Assembly: GCA_038227745.1 (NCBI GenBank)
Contig: JBBRPS010000555.1
Coordinates: 1-6,969 of the forward strand
Direction of reading: 5' to 3'
DNA from: DASPXY01 sp038227745
Lineage (GTDB): Bacteria > Planctomycetota > Planctomycetia > Gemmatales > Gemmataceae
DNA: 6,969 bases
The notes beneath the pieces were generated by a model. The model saw only the letters and a list, made by a program, of their open reading frames with translations. It searched no databases and was not told where the DNA came from. This document shows positions 1 through 4,569 of this stretch, piece by piece. The stretch's first letter is position 1. Every line of letters starts with the position of its first letter. The position numbers were made by a program, and so were the translations under genes.

Positions 1-62
1 CGTCCGCCTAAAGATCTGCGAGCGCGACGTGCTTCGCAAGTCGGCCTGGCAAAGCGGGCGGT

Positions 63-1187
63 TCAGCCGGTCGGCGGGTCGGCGAGGAACTCGCGCACCG
101 TCGCGACGCGGTGCTCGCGCGCCGCCGCGCAGACCGCCTCGCACAGCGCCACCGTCTCCAGGTTGTCGCGGCCACTGACCTCCGGCTCGGTGCCATCCTC
201 CACGGCGCACAGCAGCTGCGCCATCGTCCCCACGAACGCATCGGGGAACCACACTTCCTTCCAACGCGGCTGGAACCAGTAGCCGGGCTGGAAACTCGTC
301 GTGAAGTCCAGCGTGCTCGGCGTCCGCGCCGGGTAGCTCGGCCAGCCGATCGTGCCGCGCGCCAGTCCCTGCGTCCCCTCGACGCGCCAGCGGATGTAAA
401 GGTCTCCCTCCGACCCCTCGCGCGCCGGCCCCGTCCAGACGTCGTCCCAGGCGCTCGCCCGGCAGCCGCCGTCGTACTCCAGAATGTACAGGTTGATGCC
501 GTCCGTGTGCGGGAAGCGCGTGCGCGGGTCGGGCCGTGTACTGGCCAGGACGCGGTCGGGCGTGCCAAACCAGTAGCGGAACGTGTCGAGGTGGTGGATG
601 CTCATCACGAACGTAGACAGCGACGGCAGCGCCGCGCTCCACGGCATCCAGTGCGGGATGGCGCGCATCTCGATCGTGCCCAGCACCGGCTCGCCCAGCC
701 AGCCGCGCGTCAGGATGTCCTTCAGCGCACGCACCGACTGATCGTAGCGCATGTTCTGGTTGACCGCCAGCGCCACGCCCGCCCGGGCGCACAGGTCCAC
801 ACACTCCTTCGCCTCGCGGTAGCTCATCGCCAGCGGCTTCTGCGCCAGAATGCCGCGGATGTGGCCGCGGTGCTCGACGGCCCGGCGGATCAGGGCCGGC
901 TGCGCGTCCGGCGGCACCGCCACGTCGAGGATTTCAACCGTCTCGTCGGTGAGGAGGTCGTCAACGGTGGCGTGACAGCGGGGGATGCCGTGCAGCTCGG
1001 CGACGGCGCGGGCGCGCTCGGGGCTGCGCGAGGCGATGGCGACGGGGTTGAAGCCGGCCTGGCGGTAGGCGACGAGGTGGCAGTCGCGCATGATGAAGCC
1101 GCTGCCGACGCAGCCGATGCGGAAGTCCTTGCGGCGCGGCAGGCGCGGCAGGTAGTCGAGCGTGAGGTCAAGGAGAGAGGTGGCCAT
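63..1187 (-). CDS. Gfo/Idh/MocA-family NAD(P)-dependent oxidoreductase
   Basis: A 374-residue protein, normal length for this family of soluble NAD(P)-dependent dehydrogenases acting on sugars, inositols and similar polyols. The N-terminal Rossmann fold shows the dinucleotide-binding glycines in GCVGSGFI (residues 25-32), with the end of a second strand at IASRSPERA (51-59). The usual EKP motif appears as QKP (116-118), keeping the catalytic-type Lys117 but replacing Glu with Gln. NQNMRY (143-148) and SIHHLD (196-201, matching the family G-x-H-x-x-D with His198 and Asp201) mark the start of the C-terminal substrate domain. The substrate cannot be told from sequence. A roughly 20-residue basic leader precedes the Rossmann strand; it is not a clear signal peptide, so the protein is probably cytoplasmic. 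It is last in the minus-strand cluster, starting 6 nt after the TGA of Uma2 copy A. No Shine-Dalgarno is visible, so coupling to the Uma2 gene is likely. The start is supported because the same ATG is conserved in the duplicated fragment at 2081-2083. Confidence 0.9.
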   Translation of the reverse strand: MATSLLDLTLDYLPRLPRRKDFRIGCVGSGFIMRDCHLVAYRQAGFNPVAIASRSPERARAVAELHGIPRCHATVDDLLTDETVEILDVAVPPDAQPALIRRAVEHRGHIRGILAQKPLAMSYREAKECVDLCARAGVALAVNQNMRYDQSVRALKDILTRGWLGEPVLGTIEMRAIPHWMPWSAALPSLSTFVMSIHHLDTFRYWFGTPDRVLASTRPDPRTRFPHTDGINLYILEYDGGCRASAWDDVWTGPAREGSEGDLYIRWRVEGTQGLARGTIGWPSYPARTPSTLDFTTSFQPGYWFQPRWKEVWFPDAFVGTMAQLLCAVEDGTEPEVSGRDNLETVALCEAVCAAAREHRVATVREFLADPPTG

Positions 1188-1193
1188 GTGGGG

Positions 1194-1796
1194 TCAGCTG
1201 TGAGGGTTGATGATCAGCTCGAAGCCGGGGAGGAGTCTTGTCGTGTAGACGTCGCCATAGGAGAGGTCGAGGATCTTCCAGCGCTTGCCGTAACGCCGGT
1301 GGACACGCATCGCAGGCTGTTCGGGATCTTCGCGGGCATCGACCACCCAGTACTCCTTGACCGTCAGCACCTGGAAATACAACTCGACGTTACGCACCAG
1401 ATCCTTGGAAGGGTCGTCGCCGGTGAGAATTTCCACAATGAGGATCGGGGTGACGTCCTGCCAGCGAATGTCCCGCCAGCGGCGCCGCAGCGGGAAGTTC
1501 CGGTACGCCGCGATGTCCGGCTCGGGGACGGTTTCCCCGGGCCGGCCGGGGACGAACACCCTTGTCTTGTGGTGTACGAAATTGATCACCCGGGGGTTGT
1601 CTTCACGGTAGCGCTGCAGTTTGCGCCCGAGCCAGTTTTCGACTAACCCTTCGGGAACGTTCGGTTCGGGTGACACATAGAGTTTCCCGTCGATCAGTTC
1701 GTACTTGTACCCCTGCTCGTAATCCCCTTCCTCGTACTCTTCCAGCGTCATGGGCCGGCCGTGATCGCCTGGCCCGATCCTGGAAACGGTTGCCAT
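1194..1796 (-). CDS. Uma2-family (DUF820) endonuclease-like protein, copy A
   Basis: A 200-residue protein of the Uma2/DUF820 family, which has a PD-(D/E)XK nuclease fold; the cellular role of the family is not established. Visible landmarks are YELIDGKLYVSP (32-43), PEPDIAAYR (91-99) with the candidate metal-binding Asp94, IVEIL (120-124) with Glu122, Lys131 shortly after, and KEYWVVD (147-153). This is the usual family order. I start at ATG 1796, not the in-frame ATG at 1850. The 1850 start would translate a palindromic element into 18 extra residues, while 1796 has a purine-rich GGAGGAAGGGAG stretch just upstream. It is one of two tandem copies: ungapped alignment with copy B by eye gives 138/200 identical residues, with the differences concentrated in residues 41-160. 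Its TGA lies 6 nt before the oxidoreductase ATG. The nuclease residues look intact, but activity is inferred only. Confidence 0.85.
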   Translation of the reverse strand: MATVSRIGPGDHGRPMTLEEYEEGDYEQGYKYELIDGKLYVSPEPNVPEGLVENWLGRKLQRYREDNPRVINFVHHKTRVFVPGRPGETVPEPDIAAYRNFPLRRRWRDIRWQDVTPILIVEILTGDDPSKDLVRNVELYFQVLTVKEYWVVDAREDPEQPAMRVHRRYGKRWKILDLSYGDVYTTRLLPGFELIINPHS

Positions 1797-1800
1797 GAGT

Positions 1801-1812
1801 CTCCCTTCCTCC
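1801..1812 (-). promoter_or_regulatory. Purine-rich ribosome binding site of Uma2 copy A
   Basis: On the minus strand the 12 bases read GGAGGAAGGGAG and end 4 nt before ATG 1796. GGGAG is close to the start and GGAGG is 11 nt away. It supports 1796 over the upstream in-frame ATG at 1850. Confidence 0.55.
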
Positions 1813-1814
1813 AG

Positions 1815-1838
1815 GCCCACGGGTGGCAACCCGTGGGC
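1815..1838. repeat. 24-bp palindromic hairpin element, upstream of Uma2 copy A
   Basis: A perfect 10-bp inverted repeat, GCCCACGGGT / ACCCGTGGGC, with a 4-nt loop reading GGCA. It lies between the ispH-fragment stop codon and the ribosome binding site of Uma2 copy A. The second copy at 2711-2734 has the same stems but the reverse-complement loop TGCC. It resembles dispersed REP-like palindromes; it could act as an attenuator, transcript stabiliser or terminator stem, but no T-run follows on either strand. Whether it is dispersed genome-wide cannot be judged from this window. Confidence 0.8.
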
Positions 1839-1853
1839 TTTCGGCCGCACCCT

Positions 1854-2034
1854 CTACACCGCGATCGCGCGCAGTTCGCGCGGCAGCGGGAACTGAACGT
1901 GCTCCTCGCGCACCGTCCGGCTATCGACCGTCGCGCCGTGGCGGCGCTGCAGGTACGCCACCACCTCCTGCACCACCTCTTCCGGGGCGCTGGCGCCGGC
2001 CGTGATCAGCACCGTTCCGACCCCCTCGAACCAG
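1854..2034 (-). pseudogene. Truncated 3' fragment of ispH (C-terminal 59 codons plus stop)
   Basis: This stretch matches the 3' end of the intact ispH (2750-2930) at a constant offset of 896 bp, with 10 mismatches over 193 aligned bases (1842-2034, including 12 bp downstream of the stop). It encodes IspH residues 252-310, from WFEGVG through the GASAPE loop to the TAG stop, with three conservative changes (Ile to Val, and Val-Val to Ala-Ile near the C-terminus). It lacks all three Fe-S cysteines and any start in frame, so it cannot make a reductase. Its 5' edge is joined directly to a fragment of the oxidoreductase gene; this is the breakpoint of the tandem duplication. Confidence 0.92.
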
Positions 2035-2083
2035 TAGGCGACGAGGTGCAGTCGAGCGCCAGGTCCAGGGGAGGGGTGGCCAT
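2035..2083 (-). pseudogene. 5' remnant of the Gfo/Idh/MocA oxidoreductase gene
   Basis: This matches the start of the intact oxidoreductase gene: 2050-2083 corresponds to 1154-1187 and 2035-2048 corresponds to 1066-1079. The 73 bp between those two blocks are missing. The ATG is kept and would read MATPPLDLALDC, against MATSLLDLTLDY in the real protein, then run out of frame through the breakpoint to a TGA at 2006-2008 (25 codons in all). It is too short and frameshifted to be functional. It sits 6 nt after the Uma2 copy B stop, exactly as the intact gene follows copy A. Confidence 0.88.
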
Positions 2084-2089
2084 GCGAAG

Positions 2090-2692
2090 TCAGCTTCGGG
2101 GGTCGATGGTCAGCTCAAAGCCGGGGAGGAGCCGCGTCGTGTACAGGTCGCCGTAGGAGAGGTCGAGGATCTTCCAGCGCTTGCCGTAACGCCGGTGGAC
2201 GCGCATGGTGGGGCGCTCAGCGCTATCCCGGCCGTCAATCACCCAGTATTCCCGAATCGTCGGAACCTCGAAGTAGAGTCCGACGTTACGGACCAGATCC
2301 TTGTCGGGGTCATCTTCCGACAAGACTTCCACCACGAGAACTGGAGCGACGTCCTGCCAGCGAAGCTCGTCGATGGGCAGATCGAGGGGGAAATCTCGAT
2401 AGGCCGTCACGTCGGGTTCAGGGATGGTCGCCCGTGGGCGGTCATGCAGAAAGACACGAGCCTTGGGGTGAACGTAATTGAGAACCTCCGGGTGGCCATC
2501 GGCATAGCGATCCAGCTTCTTGTAAATCCACCTCTCGAGCCAAGCCTGGGGTGCATTGGGTAGCGGAGACACGTAAAGTTCCCCGTCGATGAGTTCGTAC
2601 TTGTACCCCTGCTCGTAATCCCCTTCCTCATACTCTTCCAGCGTCATGGCCCGGCCGTGGTCGCCAGGCCCGATCTTGGAAACGGTCGCCAT
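2090..2692 (-). CDS. Uma2-family (DUF820) endonuclease-like protein, copy B
   Basis: A 200-residue paralogue of copy A, aligning without gaps. It keeps the family landmarks: YELIDGELYVSP (32-43), PEPDVTAYR with Asp94, VVEVLS (120-125) with Glu122, Lys131, and REYWVID (147-153). The PD-(D/E)XK-type candidate metal ligands are thus intact; activity and target are unknown. Start ATG 2692 is preferred over in-frame ATG 2746, because a GGAGGGAGGG stretch precedes it and the longer form would translate the palindrome. It lies 57 bp downstream of the ispH stop on the same strand, so the two are probably co-transcribed. It is followed by the duplication scar. The central 120 residues differ heavily from copy A (many charge changes, for example RRRWRD against DLPIDE at 104-109), while both termini are nearly unchanged. 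Confidence 0.85.
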   Translation of the reverse strand: MATVSKIGPGDHGRAMTLEEYEEGDYEQGYKYELIDGELYVSPLPNAPQAWLERWIYKKLDRYADGHPEVLNYVHPKARVFLHDRPRATIPEPDVTAYRDFPLDLPIDELRWQDVAPVLVVEVLSEDDPDKDLVRNVGLYFEVPTIREYWVIDGRDSAERPTMRVHRRYGKRWKILDLSYGDLYTTRLLPGFELTIDPRS

Positions 2693-2698
2693 GAGTCG

Positions 2699-2708
2699 CC
2701 CTCCCTCC
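2699..2708 (-). promoter_or_regulatory. Ribosome binding site of Uma2 copy B
   Basis: The minus strand reads GGAGGGAGGG and ends 6 nt before ATG 2692. It decides the start in favour of 2692 over the in-frame ATG at 2746. Confidence 0.6.
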
Positions 2709-2710
2709 AG

Positions 2711-2734
2711 GCCCACGGGTTGCCACCCGTGGGC
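2711..2734. repeat. 24-bp palindromic hairpin element, upstream of Uma2 copy B
   Basis: A perfect 10-bp inverted repeat, GCCCACGGGT / ACCCGTGGGC, with loop TGCC, located between the ispH stop codon and the Uma2 copy B ribosome binding site. The whole 24-bp element is the exact reverse complement of the one at 1815-1838, although the flanking DNA is in the same orientation in both units. Confidence 0.8.
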
Positions 2735-2749
2735 TACCGGCCGCACCCA

Positions 2750-3682
2750 CTACACCGCGACCACGCGCAGCTCGCGCGGCAGCGGGAACTGAACGTGCTC
2801 CTCGCGCACCGTCCGGCTATCGACCGTCGCGCCGTGGCGGCGCTGCAGGTACGCGATCACCTCCTGCACCACCTCTTCCGGGGCGCTGGCACCGGCCGTG
2901 ATCAGTACCGTCCCGACACCCTCGAACCAGGCATCCTGGATCTCGCGGACGCCGTCGATCAGGTGCGCTGGCTTGCCGCACGCCTCCGCCAGCTCCGCCA
3001 GGCGCAGGCTGTTCGAGCTGTTCTGGCTGCCCAGCACCAGCACCAGGTCGGCCTCGGGGACCAGGTCCTTGACCGCCTCCTGGCGGTTCTGCGTCGCGTA
3101 ACAGATGTCGTCCTTCGATGGCCCGACGACCTGCGGGAAGCGTTTCCGCAGCGCCCCGATGATGACCTCGGCGTCGTCCACGCTCAGCGTCGTCTGCGTC
3201 AGGTACGCGACCTTCGCGTCGGCGGGCAGGTCGAGGCGCTCCGCCTCCTCCGCGCTCTGCACCAGGCGGATGTTCGCCGGCGCCTCGCCCATCGTGCCGA
3301 CGACCTCGTCGTGGCCCTCGTGGCCGATCAGCAGGATGGTGTAGCCCGCGCGCGCGAAGCGGACGGCCTCGAGATGGACCTTGGTGACCAGCGGACAGGT
3401 GGCGTCGATGGCGTGCAGGCCGCGTTCGCGCGACGCCTGGCGGATGGCCGGAGCGACGCCGTGCGCGCTGTACAGGACGTGGGCCCCGTTGGGGATCTCG
3501 TCCACGGAATCGACGAAGACGACGCCGCGGTCGCGGAAGCGCTCGACCACCGGGCGGTTGTGGACGATCTCGTGGTAGACGTACAGCGGCGTGCCGTACA
3601 GTTCCAAGGCGCGGTCGAGACTCTCGATCGCCATGTTGACGCCCGCGCAGAAGCCGCGCGGGTTGGCCAGAATGATCTTCAC
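2750..3682 (-). CDS. ispH: 4-hydroxy-3-methylbut-2-enyl diphosphate reductase (IspH/LytB)
   Basis: This cytoplasmic [4Fe-4S] enzyme of the MEP pathway reduces HMBPP to IPP and DMAPP. The 310-residue length is typical. The three cluster cysteines are Cys12 (RGFCAGV), Cys96 (DATCPLV) and Cys194 (DICYATQ), matching E. coli Cys12/96/197. Substrate and proton-relay residues are also present: His41 (EIVHN), His124 and Glu126 (GHDEVVG), the TQTT stretch (162-165), SSN (222-224) and Ser266 (GASAPE). I start at GTG 3682, giving MKIILANPRGFCAGV as in other IspH proteins. An AAGGAGGA ribosome binding site lies 7 nt upstream, and the longer ATG form from 3796 would add 38 residues without resemblance to IspH. 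It heads the minus-strand cluster and is divergent from the kinase gene. Its last 59 codons are duplicated at 1854-2034, but this copy is complete. Confidence 0.97.
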   Translation of the reverse strand: MKIILANPRGFCAGVNMAIESLDRALELYGTPLYVYHEIVHNRPVVERFRDRGVVFVDSVDEIPNGAHVLYSAHGVAPAIRQASRERGLHAIDATCPLVTKVHLEAVRFARAGYTILLIGHEGHDEVVGTMGEAPANIRLVQSAEEAERLDLPADAKVAYLTQTTLSVDDAEVIIGALRKRFPQVVGPSKDDICYATQNRQEAVKDLVPEADLVLVLGSQNSSNSLRLAELAEACGKPAHLIDGVREIQDAWFEGVGTVLITAGASAPEEVVQEVIAYLQRRHGATVDSRTVREEHVQFPLPRELRVVAV

Positions 3683-3689
3683 AGCACGG

Positions 3690-3697
3690 TCCTCCTT
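3690..3697 (-). promoter_or_regulatory. Strong Shine-Dalgarno of ispH
   Basis: The minus strand reads AAGGAGGA, 7 nt before the GTG at 3682. It is the best ribosome binding site in the window and fixes the ispH start at a GTG codon. Confidence 0.85.
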
Positions 3698-3833
3698 AAT
3701 TGCCGTTATCCTACCCGCGCCGCCGGGGGCGCACCAGCCGAACCGGCGCGCGGGGTCGAGGCTGTCGGACCGCTGCGTCAGCGACGAATCGTCCACCGAG
3801 CCAACGGTTCGCAGCCTCGTCCCAGGGGCCGCT
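3698..3833. other. Divergent intergenic region between ispH and the plus-strand genes
   Basis: This should contain the ispH promoter (minus strand) and perhaps that of the kinase (plus strand). A minus-strand TAGGAT at about 3709-3714 is a possible -10 box, but no convincing -35 sits at the right distance. No RNA gene, repeat or conserved ORF is recognisable here. Confidence 0.4.
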
Positions 3834-3935
3834 GTGGAGTATTACAGCTTCAAGACGCCGCGGCACCAGGGCGATCTCGCGTTCGAGGTGGCGGCGGATG
3901 GCAAGTCCCGCACCGTCGGACAGGGCGAGCCGTGA
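3834..3935 (+). CDS. Possible small ORF, 33 residues, unrecognised
   Basis: A GTG-initiated ORF that would begin MEYYSFKTPRHQ and end GQGEP. I do not recognise it. It has a balanced, protein-like composition (hydrophobic and charged residues alternating) compared with the Arg/Ala-rich shadow frames around it. Its TGA (3933-3935) overlaps the kinase ribosome binding site and lies 10 nt before the kinase ATG, which would allow coupling. Only a weak AGGGG-like site precedes the GTG. It could equally be the 3' remnant of a lost longer gene, since the frame stays open upstream through the intergenic region and on across the antisense of the ispH 5' end, or simple chance. Confidence 0.25.
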   Translation: MEYYSFKTPRHQGDLAFEVAADGKSRTVGQGEP

Positions 3936-3945
3936 GGGCCACCCG

Positions 3946-4479
3946 ATGTTGATCGCCATGGCGGGGCTGCCCGGCACGGGAAAAAGCACCCTCGCGTCCC
4001 GCCTCGCGGAGGAACTCGGCGGCGTGGTCCTCAGCAAGGACACCGTGCGCTCGGCCCTGTTCCCGCCACCCGTGCTGGATTACTCGACGGAACAGGGCGA
4101 CATCGCCATGGCTGCGGTCTACCGCGCCGCCGCGTACCTCCGCACCACGTTCCCCCGGCGGGCGGTGATCCTCGACGGCCGCACGTTCCTGCGCGCGTAC
4201 CAGGTCCGCGATCTGTTCGCCCTGGCCGCCTCTCTTCGCGAGACGCCGGCGCTCATCGAGTGTGTCTGTGCGGATGAGGTCGCGCGGCAGCGGTTGGAGC
4301 ACGACCTGACCCGGGGCGAGCACCCCGCGAAGAACCGCACCTACGATCTGTACCTCGCGGTGAAGGCGGCGGCGGAGCCGTTGCAGCAGCCGCGGTTGGT
4401 CCTCGACACGGGCGCGACGCCTCTGGGCGAGTGTGTCCGACAGTCCCTTGCTTACTTGCACGAAGCAGGCGCGGACTGA
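3946..4479 (+). CDS. Small P-loop kinase / AAA_33-type ATP-binding protein
   Basis: A 177-residue cytoplasmic protein built like the small P-loop kinases (AAA_33, with zeta-toxin and gluconokinase-like relatives) that phosphorylate small molecules or nucleic-acid ends. Walker A is GLPGTGKST (7-15), right after the first strand MLIAMA. SKDTVRSALF (30-39) is the usual post-P-loop acceptor-side motif. AVILDGRTF (73-81) looks like the second strand with a Walker B-type Asp77. The EHDLTRGEHPAKNRTYDLY region (118-136), rich in Arg/Lys, looks like the lid. The substrate cannot be deduced. ATG 3946 is chosen because it directly precedes the first strand and has GAGGG 7 nt upstream; earlier in-frame codons encode Arg-rich non-homologous sequence. 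No antitoxin-like partner is obvious, apart from the doubtful 33-codon ORF just before it, so a toxin role is not supported. Confidence 0.8.
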   Translation: MLIAMAGLPGTGKSTLASRLAEELGGVVLSKDTVRSALFPPPVLDYSTEQGDIAMAAVYRAAAYLRTTFPRRAVILDGRTFLRAYQVRDLFALAASLRETPALIECVCADEVARQRLEHDLTRGEHPAKNRTYDLYLAVKAAAEPLQQPRLVLDTGATPLGECVRQSLAYLHEAGAD

Positions 4480-4489
4480 TGGTGCGCTC

Positions 4490-4518
4490 TTTCCGACGGG
4501 CGCGCACTCTGCTCTAAT
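4490..4518 (+). promoter_or_regulatory. Candidate sigma-70-type promoter for the DUF1501 gene
   Basis: TTTCCG (4490-4495) and TCTAAT (4513-4518) are spaced by 17 bp. The -10 matches TATAAT at 5 of 6 positions and the -35 matches TTGACA at 3 of 6. It lies in the 90-bp gap after the kinase stop, about 50 bp before the GTG start. A 6-bp inverted repeat (4482-4487 with 4502-4507) overlaps it. Confidence 0.3.
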
Positions 4519-4557
4519 AGATGTCACCGCTACGAACCGCGCCCAACATCCCGCCCG

Positions 4558-4562
4558 AGGAG
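4558..4562 (+). promoter_or_regulatory. Shine-Dalgarno of the DUF1501 gene
   Basis: AGGAG lies 7 nt before GTG 4570. It supports that unusual start over the out-of-frame ATG at 4521. Confidence 0.7.
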
Positions 4563-4569
4563 AAATACC

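Larger units (their letters stand above)
1066..2930. repeat. Tandem duplication: unit 1 at 1066-2034, unit 2 at 2035-2930
   Basis: Unit 1 (969 bp) carries the 5' part of the oxidoreductase gene, Uma2 copy A, the palindrome and the ispH 3' end. Unit 2 (896 bp) carries the same order, with Uma2 copy B, less 73 bp lost from its oxidoreductase part. The outer edges continue into intact genes (oxidoreductase on the left, ispH on the right), and the inner junction at 2034/2035 fuses the two gene fragments. Only one base (G at 1065 and 2930) is shared at the breakpoint, so the duplication looks illegitimate and not driven by a long repeat. The arithmetic closes: 969 minus 73 equals the observed 896-bp offset. 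Confidence 0.9.

Noticed and set aside
1..62. The stretch left of the oxidoreductase stop codon
   Set aside because: No gene, hairpin or repeat recognisable in these 62 bases.
111..1646. A 511-codon plus-strand open frame across the oxidoreductase and Uma2 copy A
   Set aside because: Low-complexity Arg/Ala-rich translation antisense to two genes with clear family motifs.
1194..2692. The Uma2 pair as a toxin-antitoxin or defence module
   Set aside because: The two genes are paralogues made by a tandem duplication whose scar is visible, and no antitoxin, helicase or other defence partner is nearby.
1815..2734. The two palindromes as a CRISPR array or insertion-sequence ends
   Set aside because: Only two copies 896 bp apart, both carried by the same duplication, with no spacers, no transposase and no target-site duplications.
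2657..3952. A 431-codon plus-strand open frame opposite ispH
   Set aside because: Antisense shadow of an ispH gene with every catalytic residue intact.
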